This document shows positions 26,318 to 35,455 of a DNA stretch of 64,000 nucleotides, one piece after another. The stretch is from contig NZ_BMXJ01000002.1 in assembly GCF_014651695.1 (NCBI RefSeq), positions 186,001 through 250,000 on the forward strand. Reading direction: 5' to 3'. The notes under the pieces are model-generated. The model did no database searches and was not told where the DNA came from. It was given only the letters and a program-made list of their open reading frames with translations. A program made the position numbers and the translations under genes. This DNA comes from Nocardiopsis terrae (GTDB lineage: Bacteria > Actinomycetota > Actinomycetes > Streptosporangiales > Streptosporangiaceae). The stretch's first letter is position 1, and each line of letters begins with the position of its first letter.

Positions 26318-26599
26318 ATGAGCAGCTCGTACCAGGAATACTCCGTCAACCTCCCCAAGGACCTCGTGGACGAAGCACGGGGCAGGAGCGGCGACTCCGG
26401 GCTGTCCTCGTATCTGGAGCAGGCGCTCCGACACCGTGTCGAGCAGGAACGGCTCCACGAGCTCGCGACCTGGATGCAGGAAGCGAACGGCCCGGTCAGT
26501 GACGAGGCGATCCAACAGGTCCACGACGAAATCGATCGTGCCCATACGGAACAAGGTGTTGTCCCCGGATCCGAGAACCCGGGCCGGGAGGCGGCGTGA
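26318..26599 (+). CDS. Antitoxin of a PIN-domain toxin-antitoxin pair
   Basis: 93 residues. The first 50 residues (YSVNLPKDLVDEARGRSGDSGLSSYLEQALRHRV, in two short runs) look like a ribbon-helix-helix DNA-binding segment: a short beta strand with alternating residues, then two helices. The charged remainder (LHELATWMQEANGPVSDEAI) would bind and neutralise the toxin. It overlaps the toxin gene by 4 bp (GTGA). VapB/CopG-like by layout, not by a firm family match. Confidence 0.72.
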   Translation: MSSSYQEYSVNLPKDLVDEARGRSGDSGLSSYLEQALRHRVEQERLHELATWMQEANGPVSDEAIQQVHDEIDRAHTEQGVVPGSENPGREAA

Positions 26600-27009
26600 A
26601 CCGGAACCGCACCTCCAGGACGAGTGCCCTCGTCCTGGACTCCGAGGGCCTGTCCCAGACCGTCCTTCGGGACAGTCGGATGACCCAGTGGGTCACAGCT
26701 GCTTCCGCGAAGGGAGTTCCGGTCTTGACCAGCGCAGCGACACTGGTCGAAGTCGTCCACCCCAGGATCAGGCGTCCGGCCCTGGACTGGGTCCTCTCCA
26801 GAATCATCATCGAACCCGTCACCAGGGACGTCTCCCTGTTGGCCGCGCAGTTGCTGCGAGACGCCGATCTTCACGGTCACAGGCACGCCATCGATGCCAT
26901 GCTGTGCGCGACCGCGCTACGGGTCGGCGGACCGGCGACGATCCTGACGTCCGATCCAGACGACCTGCTGGCCCTGTGCGCGGGCAGAGCCGCCGTGATC
27001 AAGATCTGA
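26596..27009 (+). CDS. PIN-domain ribonuclease toxin (VapC-like)
   Basis: 137 residues. The acidic metal-binding residues of PIN nucleases are in place: D15 (ALVLDSEGLS), E52 (TLVEVV), D100 (RHAIDAMLCATA) and D120 with D122-D123 (ILTSDPDDL). VapC-type toxins cleave tRNA or rRNA and are held by their antitoxin. GTG start inside the antitoxin stop. The stop codon TGA is directly followed by the reverse-complement stop of truB (TGATCA), so the toxin and truB are convergent with no spacer. Confidence 0.82.
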   Translation: MNRNRTSRTSALVLDSEGLSQTVLRDSRMTQWVTAASAKGVPVLTSAATLVEVVHPRIRRPALDWVLSRIIIEPVTRDVSLLAAQLLRDADLHGHRHAIDAMLCATALRVGGPATILTSDPDDLLALCAGRAAVIKI

Positions 27010-27897
27010 TCAGGCCGGGGAGAAGACCACGACCGGCTTCATGTGGCCGGGGCGGTTCTCGCCCAGGGCGATGACGGTGCCGTCGGGGGCGAACAGGCCC
27101 ACGGGCCCCTCGCCCAGGGAGCTCGGACCGATGCGGTTGCCGTGCCGGATGGCGCGGGTCTCGGCCTCGTCCATGGTCCGCACCGGGAAGGTCGCGGCCA
27201 CCACCTGGGCCAGCGGGATCTGGGTGTACTCCTCGGCGAGCTGGTCCAGGGTGCGGGCCTGCGACAGGTCGTAGGGGCCCACCCGGGTGCGGCGCAGCGC
27301 GGTCAGGTGTCCGCCCACCGCGAGGTCCGCGCCCATGTCGCGGGCGAGCGACCGGATGTAGGTACCGCTGGAGCAGGTGATGACCGCGTCCACGTCGACG
27401 AAGGCGCCCTCGGGGTCCGGGACGCGGCGGATACCGGTGACGTCGAACCGGGAGATCGTCGCCGTGCGGGCCTTGAGCGCGACCTCCTTGCCCTCACGGG
27501 CCGACTTGTAGGCCCGCTTGCCGTCCACCTTGATCGCGCTGACCTGCGGCGGCACCTGTTCGATCAGGCCGGTGAGCTTCGCGACGGCCGCGTGCACGTC
27601 CGCCTCCGAGACCCCGGAGGCGTCCACCCGTACGCCGGGCTCGCCCTCGGCGTCGTCGGTGTTGGTCACCAGGCCGAGCCGGATCGTGGCCTCGTAGGTC
27701 TTCTCCGTCAGGGTCAGGTGACCGAGCAGCTTGGTGCCCTTCTCGATCCCCAGGACCAGCACCCCGGTGGCCATCGGGTCCAGGGTGCCCGCGTGGCCCA
27801 CGCGCCGGGTCCGCGCCAGACCCCTGGTCTTGGCGACCACGTCGTGTGACGTCCAGTCGGCGGGCTTGTCGACGACCACGACACCGCTCTCGGCCAT
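27010..27897 (-). CDS. truB: tRNA pseudouridine(55) synthase
   Basis: 295 residues. [21 protein letters not shown] at the start, then [22 protein letters not shown]-type block with the catalytic Asp in GTLDP, [11 protein letters not shown], and [18 protein letters not shown] C-terminal extension resembles the TruB PUA-like region. It makes pseudouridine 55 in the tRNA T-loop. TGAGGAG lies 5 nt before the ATG at 27897; an open frame to 28029 enters rbfA and is not used. Confidence 0.96.
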   Translation of the reverse strand: [295 protein letters not shown]

Positions 27898-27964
27898 GGG
27901 ACTCCTCAGGGATGTGGGAAGGGGAGGGGTGGCGGCGCGGGCCGCGCCGCCACCCGGAAGGGTG

Positions 27965-28402
27965 TTACTCGTCGTCCTCGTCCTCGCGGGGGACCTTGTA
28001 CGGGTCCGCCTCACCCGCGGGCTTGGCACCGGTGGCCCGCTGGGCCACCTCCTCGTCAGCCTTACGCGCCTCGATCAGCAACTTCTCGATGTGCTGGGCG
28101 TTCTCCTGGACCTCGTCGATGACGAAGGTCAGGCTGGGCGTGTGCCGGATGCCGGTCTGCCGGCCGACCTCGCTGCGGATCACGCCCTTGGCGCTCTCCA
28201 GAGCGGCGGAGCTGGCCGACTTCTCCTCCGGGGAGCCGAACACCGTGTAGTACACCGTGGCGTCCCGCAGGTCCGCGGTGATCCGGGCGTCGGTCACGGT
28301 GACGAATCCCAGGCGCGGGTCCTTGATCCGCCGGTCCAGCATCTCGGCGACGATGCGCTGGATACGGTCGGCGATCTTGCGCGCACGTGCGGCGTCAACC
28401 AT
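27965..28402 (-). CDS. rbfA: 30S ribosome-binding factor A
   Basis: 145 residues. The KH-like domain shows RKIADRIQRIVAEML, KDPRLGFVTVTDARIT, LRDATVYYTVFG and GRQTGIRHTPSLTFVID. An acidic, Glu/Asp-rich tail follows (PREDEDDE). It is needed for late 30S maturation and 16S 5' end processing. It starts 2 nt after the ylxP stop, in the infB-ylxP-rbfA-truB order. Confidence 0.95.
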   Translation of the reverse strand: MVDAARARKIADRIQRIVAEMLDRRIKDPRLGFVTVTDARITADLRDATVYYTVFGSPEEKSASSAALESAKGVIRSEVGRQTGIRHTPSLTFVIDEVQENAQHIEKLLIEARKADEEVAQRATGAKPAGEADPYKVPREDEDDE

Positions 28403-28404
28403 CG

Positions 28405-28701
28405 TCAGTCTTCCTCTTCGTTGAAGAGCCGCTGCCTGGCGGAGAGCAGCTCCAGTTCGGGACGGCCCGCGACGAAACGCTCGCAGGTGTCCATCTGGTC
28501 CCGGGCGTGGGCGGCGGTCGGTGCGACCACCGCGACACCGATCTTCGCCCGACGGTAGAGGTCGTGCTCGCCGACCTCCGAGACCGACACCGAGAACTTC
28601 CGGCGCAGTTCGGCGACGACAGGCCTCACCATCGAACGCTTCTGTTTGAGCGAGTGGACGTCTCCGAGGAGGACGTCCAGGGTCAGCGCCCCAACGTACA
28701 A
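28405..28701 (-). CDS. ylxP: YlxP / DUF503 protein, probable TTG start
   Basis: 98 residues. LYVGALTLDVLLGDVHSLKQKRSMVRPV and SVSVSEVGEHDLYRRAKIGVAVV match the DUF503 family, found next to rbfA in many Gram-positives. Its molecular role is not settled; ribosome maturation is suspected. The homologous region begins right at a TTG (28701), preceded by AGGTGAT. No ATG or GTG in frame lies nearby, so TTG is my choice. The open frame continues upstream through the terminator hairpin. Confidence 0.85.
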   Translation of the reverse strand: MYVGALTLDVLLGDVHSLKQKRSMVRPVVAELRRKFSVSVSEVGEHDLYRRAKIGVAVVAPTAAHARDQMDTCERFVAGRPELELLSARQRLFNEEED

Positions 28702-28737
28702 GTGATCACCTGTGGTGTTGTGTGAGCCGTCAAAGGC

Positions 28738-28767
28738 GGGGCCCCGGACACGGTCGTCCGGGGCCCC
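28738..28767 (-). terminator. Hairpin between infB and ylxP
   Basis: A perfect 12-bp stem (28738-28749 with 28756-28767), 6-nt loop. It lies 21 bp past the infB stop and 37 bp before the ylxP start. There is no T-run, so partial termination or an mRNA stabiliser is as likely as full termination. Confidence 0.6.
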
Positions 28768-28787
28768 AGGTGGATCAGTCCTCGCGA

Positions 28788-31700
28788 CTAGTCGCGGGGC
28801 TTCTCCTGCATCTCGTAGGTCTCGATGACGTCCTCGACCCGGAGGTCGTTGTAACCGACACCGATACCGCACTCGAAGCCCTCGCGGACCTCGGTGGCGT
28901 CGTCCTTGAAGCGACGCAGCGACTCGACGTTGAGGTTCTCCGAGATGACCCGGCCCTCGCGGATGAGACGTGCCTTGCTGTTACGGCGGATGATGCCGTC
29001 GCGGACGATGGAACCGGCGATGTTGCCGATCTTCGGCACCTTGAAGACCTCGCGGATCTCGGCGCTGCCGAGCTGGACCTCCTCGTAGATGGGCTTGAGG
29101 AGACCCTTGACGGCGGCTTCGACCTCGTCGATGGCCTGGTAGATGACCGAGTAGTACCGGATGTCGACGCCCATGCGGTCGGCCAGCTGGCTGTTCTTGC
29201 CCTCGGGCCGAACGTTGAAGCCGACGATGATCGCGTCAGCGGACGACGCCAGGTTGATGTCGTTCTGCGTGATCGCACCGACACCGCGACCGATGATCCG
29301 GATGCTGACCTCGTCGCCACCGGCGTCGATCTTGAGCAGCGACTCCTCGAGCGCCTCGACCGAACCGGACATGTCGCCCTTGATGAGGAGGAGCAGCTCG
29401 GAGCGCTCTCCCTCCTTGATGGCGGACTGCCAGTTGTCGAGGGTGACCCTGCGGGCCGACTTCGCCTGCTGGGCGAAGCGCTCGCGCGCCTCACGCTGCT
29501 GGGCGATCTGACGGGCCACGCGGTCGTCCTTGACGACCAGGAAGCTGTCACCGGCGCTGGGAACGTTGGTCAGACCCAGCACCTGCACCGGACGGGACGG
29601 CTCAGCCGACTGGACGTTCTCACCGTGCTCGTCGAGCATGGCGCGAACGCGGCCGTAGGCGTCGCCGCAGACGATGGAGTCACCGACGTTGAGCGTGCCG
29701 CGCTGGACCAGCACCGTGGCCATGGAACCGCGACCGCGGTCCAGGTAGGCCTCGATGGCCAGACCCTGCGCCGACATGTCCGGGTTGGCCTGGAGGTCCA
29801 GGGCCGCGTCGGAGGTCAGGACGATCGACTCGAGCAGGGCGTCGATGTTGTCGCCCTTGAGCGCGGAGATGTCCACGAACTGGACGTCGCCGCCGAACTC
29901 CTCGGCCACGAGGCCGTACTCGGTCATCTGGGCGCGCACCCGCTGCGGGTCGGCGCCCTCGACGTCGATCTTGTTGACCGCGACCACGATCGGCACCTCG
30001 GCCGCCTTGGCGTGGTCGATGGCCTCGGCCGTCTGCGGCTTGACGCCGTCGTCGGCCGCCACGACCAGAACCGCGACGTCGGTGACCTTCGCACCACGGG
30101 CACGCATGGCGGTGAACGCCTCGTGACCGGGGGTGTCGATGAAGGTGATCCTGCGCTCTTCGTCGTCCACCTCGGTCGCGACCTGGTAGGCACCGATGTG
30201 CTGGGTGATTCCGCCGGCCTCGCCGCTGACGACGTTGGTCTTGCGGATGGTGTCCAGCAGTCGGGTCTTACCGTGGTCGACGTGACCCATGACGGTGACC
30301 ACCGGCGGGCGCGGACGGAGGTCGGCGTCGCCGCCCTCGTTCTCGCCGAACTCGATGGAGAAGGACTCCAGCAGCTCGCGGTCCTCGTCCTCGGGACTGA
30401 CGACCTCGATGCGGTACTTGAGCTCCTCGCCGAGCAGCTGCAGGGTCTCGTCGGGCAGCGACTGGGTCGCCGTGACCATCTCACCCAGGTGCATCATGAC
30501 CTGGACGAGCGACGCCGGGTTGACGTCGATCTTGTCACCGAAGTCCGACAGCGAGGCACCGCGCGACAGACGGATCGTCTGGTTGTTGCCGCTCGGGATC
30601 TTGACGCCGCCGAAGGACGGGGCCGAGAGCTCGTGGAACTCCTGACGCCGCTGCTTCTTGGACTTGCGCGCACGCCCGGGACGTCCGCCCGGACGGCCGA
30701 ACGCACCGGCCGTTCCGCCGCCGCGACCACGGCCGCCGCCGGGACGGCCACCGAAACCGCCGGGACGACCGCCGCCGCCACCGGGACGCGGACCCGCACC
30801 CGCGGGAGCGCCGCCGCGGCCGCGGCCACCGCCGCCGCCGGGACGACCGCCGCCGCCACCGCGACCGCCACCAGCGGGCGCGGCCGGACGGGACGAGGGC
30901 ATGTTCATCGGGCTGGGACGCGGACCACCGGGACGGGGACCCGGACGCGGGCCGCCGGCACCGCCCGGACGCGGAGCACCAGCGGCGCCACCGGGACGCG
31001 GAGCGCGCTGGTCACCCTGCTGCGGGCCGCCGGGACGGGGACCCGGACGCGGGCCGCCGGCACCGCCGGGGCGCGGAGCGCCGCCGCCGGGACGCGGGGT
31101 GCGCTGGTCACCCTGCTGCGGACCTGCGGGACGCGGGCCCGGACGCGGAGCACCGCCGCCGGGACGCGGAGCGGCCGGCTTGGAGCCCATGCCGGACGCG
31201 TTGGACGCGAACGGGTTGTTGCCGGGACGCGGGCCCGGACGGGGACCGCCCGGACGCGGGCCGCGGCCGCCCTCACGACCACCGGAACGCTCCGGACGGT
31301 CACCGCGCTGGGGACGGTCGCCGCGCTCACCGCGGCCACCGGCCGCACCGGGCTTGGGACCGCCGGGGCGCGGCGCGTTCTCGCCGCGGGCCGGCTTCGG
31401 GCCCGGCTTGGGGCCGGGCTTCGGAGCAGGCTCCGCGGGCTTCTCGAAATGCGGGACCGCGGGCTTGTCGACCGGCGCGGCAGGCTTCTCGGCCTTCGGC
31501 TCAGCCGGCTTCTCAGCCTTCGGCTCGGCGGGCTTGGCCGCGGGGCCCGGCTTCGGGCCCGGCTTGGGAGCGGGCCCCGGCTTGGGGGCCGCGGGACGCT
31601 CGGAGGAACCGGCGGCGGGCTTGGAGGCGGGGCCCGGCTTGGGAGCCGCGCCACCCTTCTTGCCGTTTCCGTCGGAACCGTTGTCGAAAGCTTCTTGTAG

Positions 31701-31835
31701 GCGTCGAACGACGGGGGCCTCTATCGTCGAGGACGCCGAACGAACGAATTCGCCCATCTCGTTGAGCTTGGCCAGCACAGCCTTGCTCTCTACACCGAAC
31801 TCCTTCGCGAGTTCGTACACCCGGACCTTCGCCAC
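28788..31835 (-). CDS. infB: Translation initiation factor IF-2
   Basis: 1015 residues. The N-terminal IF2N module ([21 protein letters not shown]) is followed by a very long low-complexity region of Pro, Gly, Ala and Arg (about residues 55-400), typical of actinobacterial IF-2. The G domain has [14 protein letters not shown] (G1), DTPGHEAF (G3) and [11 protein letters not shown] (G4). Domains II and IV bring initiator fMet-tRNA to the ribosome. GTG start with AAGGAGA 4 nt upstream. A 233-bp AT-richer leader with repeats separates it from ylxR. Confidence 0.98.
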   Translation of the reverse strand: MAKVRVYELAKEFGVESKAVLAKLNEMGEFVRSASSTIEAPVVRRLQEAFDNGSDGNGKKGGAAPKPGPASKPAAGSSERPAAPKPGPAPKPGPKPGPAAKPAEPKAEKPAEPKAEKPAAPVDKPAVPHFEKPAEPAPKPGPKPGPKPARGENAPRPGGPKPGAAGGRGERGDRPQRGDRPERSGGREGGRGPRPGGPRPGPRPGNNPFASNASGMGSKPAAPRPGGGAPRPGPRPAGPQQGDQRTPRPGGGAPRPGGAGGPRPGPRPGGPQQGDQRAPRPGGAAGAPRPGGAGGPRPGPRPGGPRPSPMNMPSSRPAAPAGGGRGGGGGRPGGGGGRGRGGAPAGAGPRPGGGGGRPGGFGGRPGGGRGRGGGTAGAFGRPGGRPGRARKSKKQRRQEFHELSAPSFGGVKIPSGNNQTIRLSRGASLSDFGDKIDVNPASLVQVMMHLGEMVTATQSLPDETLQLLGEELKYRIEVVSPEDEDRELLESFSIEFGENEGGDADLRPRPPVVTVMGHVDHGKTRLLDTIRKTNVVSGEAGGITQHIGAYQVATEVDDEERRITFIDTPGHEAFTAMRARGAKVTDVAVLVVAADDGVKPQTAEAIDHAKAAEVPIVVAVNKIDVEGADPQRVRAQMTEYGLVAEEFGGDVQFVDISALKGDNIDALLESIVLTSDAALDLQANPDMSAQGLAIEAYLDRGRGSMATVLVQRGTLNVGDSIVCGDAYGRVRAMLDEHGENVQSAEPSRPVQVLGLTNVPSAGDSFLVVKDDRVARQIAQQREARERFAQQAKSARRVTLDNWQSAIKEGERSELLLLIKGDMSGSVEALEESLLKIDAGGDEVSIRIIGRGVGAITQNDINLASSADAIIVGFNVRPEGKNSQLADRMGVDIRYYSVIYQAIDEVEAAVKGLLKPIYEEVQLGSAEIREVFKVPKIGNIAGSIVRDGIIRRNSKARLIREGRVISENLNVESLRRFKDDATEVREGFECGIGVGYNDLRVEDVIETYEMQEKPRD

Positions 31836-32068
31836 TCTTCTCCTTCAGCTTCGGTCCGGGACATGGGCTTGTGCCGGACCGTCGTTAGCTCGAGTTACTC
31901 ATCGCTGCGTACTCATCAGGCGCTCATCGCAATCTCGACCTGCTTCCTCATCGCTACACAACAATGGGCCAGCCCTTACGTGCCGACACAGCACTGCACG
32001 CCGACCTCGGTCTCTACAACCCTGAGGCCAGCCCAGACATTCCAACCCTATCCGGATCGGTGAAGCGC
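31836..32068 (-). promoter_or_regulatory. Long AT-richer infB leader with repeated CTCATC motif
   Basis: 233 bp between ylxR and infB, visibly lower in GC than its surroundings and with no credible coding frame. CTCATCGC occurs at 31898-31905, 31923-31930 and 31947-31954, and the shorter CTCATC at 31912-31917. On the transcribed strand these read GCGATGAG. The stretch could hold the infB promoter or an RNA element. No family was recognised. Confidence 0.45.
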
Positions 32069-32377
32069 TCACTCACGCGGGGCGTCACCGAGTAGGGACG
32101 CCACAAGTGAGACGTCCCACCCGGTGGTGCCTCCACCGTTCCGTTTCCGGAAGGCGCGGGGCCACACTCTGCGACGTTCGGCGAGCTCAAGGCATCGCCG
32201 GTCGTGGTGCAGATAGGCGCCACGCCCCGGACGTCGACCCCGGGTGTCGGGCGTGATGACCGTGCCCTCGGCCACCAGCCGCACGAGGTCGGACTGGACT
32301 GTCCGCGACCGGCACCCCACGCACGTACGCACGGGACGGTCAGGACCGTCTCCGGCCACCATATCGTGTCGGGACAT
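32069..32377 (-). CDS. ylxR: YlxR / DUF448 RNA-binding protein
   Basis: 102 residues. RTCVGCRSR (C-x-x-C family signature) and GRGAYLHHDRRCLELAERRR match YlxR, a small basic protein always found between nusA and infB and reported to affect RNase P activity or gene regulation. The ATG at 32377 keeps the family start; earlier in-frame starts lie inside nusA. It begins 13 bp after the nusA stop. Confidence 0.88.
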   Translation of the reverse strand: MSRHDMVAGDGPDRPVRTCVGCRSRTVQSDLVRLVAEGTVITPDTRGRRPGRGAYLHHDRRCLELAERRRVWPRAFRKRNGGGTTGWDVSLVASLLGDAPRE

Positions 32378-32390
32378 GGGCGCGATCCGA

Positions 32391-33425
32391 TTAACCGGCC
32401 GAAGGGGCATCGTAATCGCCCGGGACGGGCTCGTCGACACCCTCCGCGACGGTCTTGGCGGGCTCGGCGTCGGAGCGGATGTCGATCCGCCAGCCGGTGA
32501 GACGGGCGGCGAGGCGGGCGTTCTGGCCCTCCTTACCGATCGCCAGTGACTGCTGGTAGTCGGGCACGACCACGCGGGCGACGCGGGCCGCCATGTCGAG
32601 GATCTCCACCGAGTTCACCCGGGCCGGGGACAGCGCGTTGGCGACGAAGACGGCGGGGTCCTCGGAGTGGTCGACGATGTCGATCTTCTCCCCGTGGAGC
32701 TCGGCCATCACGTTGCGGACACGGCTGCCGAGCGGGCCGATGCAGGCGCCCTTGGCGTTGACGCCGCCCCGGTTGGAACGGACCGCCATCTTGGTGCGGT
32801 GACCGGCCTCACGGGCGATCGCCGCGATGTCGACGGTACCGTCGGCGATCTCGGGGACCTCCAGCTCGAAGAGCTTGCGCACCAGGTTGGGGTGGGTGCG
32901 CGACAGGGTCACCGAGGGGCCGCGGTGGCCCTTGCGGACCTGCACCACGTAGGCGCGCAGGCGCTCGCCGTGGGTGTAGGCCTCCGTGGGGACCTGCTCC
33001 TGCGGGGGCAGGACGGCCTCGATCTTGCCGAGGTCGACCAGGACGTTGCGGGGGTCCTTGCCCTGCTGGATGATGCCGGAGACGATGTCGTGCTCACGGC
33101 CGGCGAACTCGCCCAGGGTCAGCTCGTCCTCGGCGTCGCGCAGACGCTGGAGGATGACCTGCTTGGCGGTGGATGTCGCGATGCGGCCGAACCCGGTGGG
33201 GGTGCCGTCGAACTCTCCGACGACCCCGCCCTCCTCGTCGGTCTCCGCGACCCAGACGACCACGTGGCCGGTGGACCGGTTCAGCTCGACGCGAGCCTTC
33301 TTGTCGGGGCCCTCCTCGCGGTGGTAGGCGATCAGCAGCGCGTCCTCGATGGCCTTGGCGACCAGTTCGACGGCGATGTCCTTCTCGCGCTCCAGGCTGC
33401 GCAGGACGCTCATGTCAATATCCAC
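32391..33425 (-). CDS. nusA: Transcription termination/antitermination factor NusA
   Basis: 344 residues, the short actinobacterial form without the C-terminal acidic repeats. N-terminal RNAP-binding domain ([24 protein letters not shown] helix), S1 domain ([28 protein letters not shown]), then KH1 ([21 protein letters not shown]) and KH2 ([27 protein letters not shown]). GTG start after a GAGGGGGAG site. It follows rimP by 12 bp. Confidence 0.97.
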   Translation of the reverse strand: MDIDMSVLRSLEREKDIAVELVAKAIEDALLIAYHREEGPDKKARVELNRSTGHVVVWVAETDEEGGVVGEFDGTPTGFGRIATSTAKQVILQRLRDAEDELTLGEFAGREHDIVSGIIQQGKDPRNVLVDLGKIEAVLPPQEQVPTEAYTHGERLRAYVVQVRKGHRGPSVTLSRTHPNLVRKLFELEVPEIADGTVDIAAIAREAGHRTKMAVRSNRGGVNAKGACIGPLGSRVRNVMAELHGEKIDIVDHSEDPAVFVANALSPARVNSVEILDMAARVARVVVPDYQQSLAIGKEGQNARLAARLTGWRIDIRSDAEPAKTVAEGVDEPVPGDYDAPSAG

Positions 33426-33437
33426 GGGGCTCCCCCT

Positions 33438-33920
33438 CTAGTCCGCCGCGTCGGCGTCGGCTGCGCGACGGAATTCCACCTGGACCCTGGCCTTGGCGAT
33501 CGAGTCGTAGGCCAGGGTGCGGGGCCGTCCCTTGACGTCCAGGGTCACGCCCTGGTCGTCGGAGCCGGTGACGCGACCGGTGAGGTCGGCCCCCTCGACG
33601 GGGGAGACCTTCACCAGCCGGCCCTGGGAGCGCCGCCAGTGGCGCGGCAGGGTCAGCAGACGGTCCGCCCCGGGCGAGGTCACCTCCAGGACGTAGGGCT
33701 GCTCGCCCATGACGTCGGAGGCGTCCAGGGCCTCGTTGACGGCCTGGCTGACCTCACCGACCGTGTCAAGGTCGACCCCGTTGTCGGAGTCGACGACCAC
33801 GCGCAGCACCCGGCGCTTGCCCGCGGGTGTCAGTTCGACGCCCTCCAGGTCCAGTCCGGCTTCGGCCAGTACCGGCTCCAGCAGCTCGGCGATGCGCTCG
33901 TTGCGCGCCTGCGCTCCCAT
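33438..33920 (-). CDS. rimP: Ribosome maturation factor RimP
   Basis: 160 residues. RIAELLEPVLAEAGLDLEGVEL, RVVVDSDNGVDLDTVGEVSQAV and PYVLEVTSPGADRLL are the RimP N-domain; the C-domain is an SH3-like barrel (GRLVKVSP, GRVTGSDDQGVTLDV). It aids 30S assembly and heads the nusA-infB operon. GAGGGG lies 9 nt before the ATG. The gene is divergent from the lipoprotein gene at 34288. Confidence 0.95.
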   Translation of the reverse strand: MGAQARNERIAELLEPVLAEAGLDLEGVELTPAGKRRVLRVVVDSDNGVDLDTVGEVSQAVNEALDASDVMGEQPYVLEVTSPGADRLLTLPRHWRRSQGRLVKVSPVEGADLTGRVTGSDDQGVTLDVKGRPRTLAYDSIAKARVQVEFRRAADADAAD

Positions 33921-34287
33921 GCGTGTTAGCCCCTCAAACGGCGAAATCCCGCCCGCTCGGCCGTGGGCCGTCAACGGGGCGGTCCAGCTCTGTACGTAGT
34001 GTCTGCGACGAATTCGCTCCGCGCCCCGGGAGGGACGCGAAAAGCGCCGCGCGTCGCGTGCGACGGCGGTTGTGCTGTAAGGGTATCCACACCTGAGTGC
34101 CCCCAGGGTCGGTCCGAGCGGGCGGGGCGCGTCGCCCGCACCGGCCCCGGGTCCCGCAACACCGCCCTGGTAGGGGGTGTCGGCGCGGCCCGGGCCCGCC
34201 GCCGCCCGTGGAAAGATGGGGGCTGACCGCCGTTGGCGGCGGTCCTGTCGACGCCGCGCCGAGTCGCGGGGCACGGGAGGAGAGCGC

Positions 34288-34836
34288 GTGGGTCAGGGGA
34301 GCGTCAGCCGTCGCACGGTGCTTGGGTTCGCGGTGCGGGGCTTCGCGGTGACGAGTGTCGCGTCCGGGATCGCGGTGACCGGCGCCGTGGGGCTGAGCGG
34401 TTGCGGCAGGACCGACTGGTACCCGTTCGACGTGACGCCCGACGTGTCCGTCCTGCGCTCGCTCATCCTGGAGAAGGAGCGGATGGTGGTGCGGTACGAA
34501 GCCGCGCTGGAAGACGGCACGGGGCCCGCCGAGCTCCTGGAACGGCTGTTGGAGCAGCACGTCACCCATCTGGACTCGCTCGTCGACGCCCTTCCGGAGG
34601 GGGTCGGGGCGAGCGAGGAGCCCTCGGCGGGGCCGGAGGGCGAACCCTCGCCACCGCCCGAGGACCCCGCGTTGGACGCCGTGCTCGACCTGGCGGGGCT
34701 GCGGGCGCTGACCGCCGCGGCGACCAGCGCCAGGCTCGACCAGGCGGCCGCGGTCACCGACCCGGCCCTGGCCCAGCTCATCAGCGGGATCGGTGCGTGC
34801 GAGGCAGGGCACGCACACCTGCTCGCCCGGGCCTGA
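34288..34836 (+). CDS. Secreted lipoprotein of unknown function beside ferritin-like gene
   Basis: 182 residues. The N-terminus has a twin-arginine-like SRRTVLGF followed by a hydrophobic stretch and the lipobox GLSGC, so it is probably a Tat-dependent lipoprotein. The mature part is helical: SVLRSLILEKERMVVRYEAALEDG and ELLERLLEQHVTHLDSLVDAL resemble half of a ferritin-like bundle, followed by a Pro/Glu-rich linker and AGLRALTAAATSARLDQAA. GGGAGGAG precedes the GTG. It lies 41 bp before the DUF4439-type gene; the pair is conserved next to nusA/proS in actinobacteria from what I recall. Function unknown. Confidence 0.72.
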   Translation: MGQGSVSRRTVLGFAVRGFAVTSVASGIAVTGAVGLSGCGRTDWYPFDVTPDVSVLRSLILEKERMVVRYEAALEDGTGPAELLERLLEQHVTHLDSLVDALPEGVGASEEPSAGPEGEPSPPPEDPALDAVLDLAGLRALTAAATSARLDQAAAVTDPALAQLISGIGACEAGHAHLLARA

Positions 34837-34877
34837 GCGCCAGCCCGAACACCCGGAAGCGACCGAAAGGCAGTCAG

Positions 34878-35354
34878 GTGAGCGACAGCCCCACACCCGC
34901 GGAGAGCTCCTCGGAGAGCGCTGGCCCGGACGGTGCCGGCGATCCCGCGTCGGCGGCTTTGGCGGAGGCTCTGAGCGCCGAGCACGCCGCCGTGTACGGC
35001 TTCGAGTTCGTCGGCGGGGCCGCCGGGGACGAGACCCGGCGGGAGCGCGCCTCGGCGGCGACGTACAAGCACAGGGCGCTGCGGGACGAACTGCACACGG
35101 CCGCGATGGAACGAGGTGTGGATCCCCCGGCCGCGCGGACGTCCTACCCGCTGCCCGAGGGGCGCAGCGGCGCCGACATGGACTCCTTCGCGGCGGGCCT
35201 GGAGCAGACGACGATGGACGCCTACCTGTGGTTGAGCGCCGCCGAGGACACCGACCTGAGGATGACCGCGGCACGAGTCCTCCAGGAGGCGACCGTGCGC
35301 TCACTGGAGTGGGGTGCCGAACTGGACGCGCTCCCCGGTTTCGGCGACGGGTGA
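34878..35354 (+). CDS. Ferritin-like DUF4439 protein
   Basis: 158 residues. After a disordered start, ALAEALSAEHAAVYGFEFVGG, YKHRALRDELHTAAMERG, DMDSFAAGLEQTTMDAYLWL and ATVRSLEWGAELDALPGF make four helices with Glu and His spaced as in ferritin-like proteins (E-H in LSAEHAAVYG; H and E in helix 2). DUF4439 is the best match. A metal site is likely but not demonstrated. GAAAGG lies 8 nt before the GTG. Confidence 0.8.
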   Translation: MSDSPTPAESSSESAGPDGAGDPASAALAEALSAEHAAVYGFEFVGGAAGDETRRERASAATYKHRALRDELHTAAMERGVDPPAARTSYPLPEGRSGADMDSFAAGLEQTTMDAYLWLSAAEDTDLRMTAARVLQEATVRSLEWGAELDALPGFGDG

Positions 35355-35396
35355 GACCGTACGTTCCGCCCGGACGCGGGTCGGACGGCGAACGGC

Positions 35397-35430
35397 GAGG
35401 GGGCTCCCGCGTGTGCGCGGGAGCCCCCTC
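35397..35430. terminator. Bidirectional terminator between DUF4439 gene and proS
   Basis: A perfect 15-bp stem (35397-35411 with 35416-35430) and TGTG loop, located between the two convergent genes, 43 bp after one stop and 26 bp after the other. Confidence 0.8.
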
Positions 35431-35455
35431 CGGTGTCCGGCGGAGCGGCCGCGCC

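Noticed and set aside
28722-31700. A 992-codon plus-strand open frame opposite infB
   Set aside because: Low-complexity antisense of infB (Thr/Ala/Gly/Arg repeats from its Pro/Gly-rich region); no ribosome site.
31000-31700. Repeated GGxACGCG-type units inside infB, resembling a tandem repeat or array
   Set aside because: They encode the Pro/Gly/Arg-rich linker of IF-2, normal for actinobacteria.
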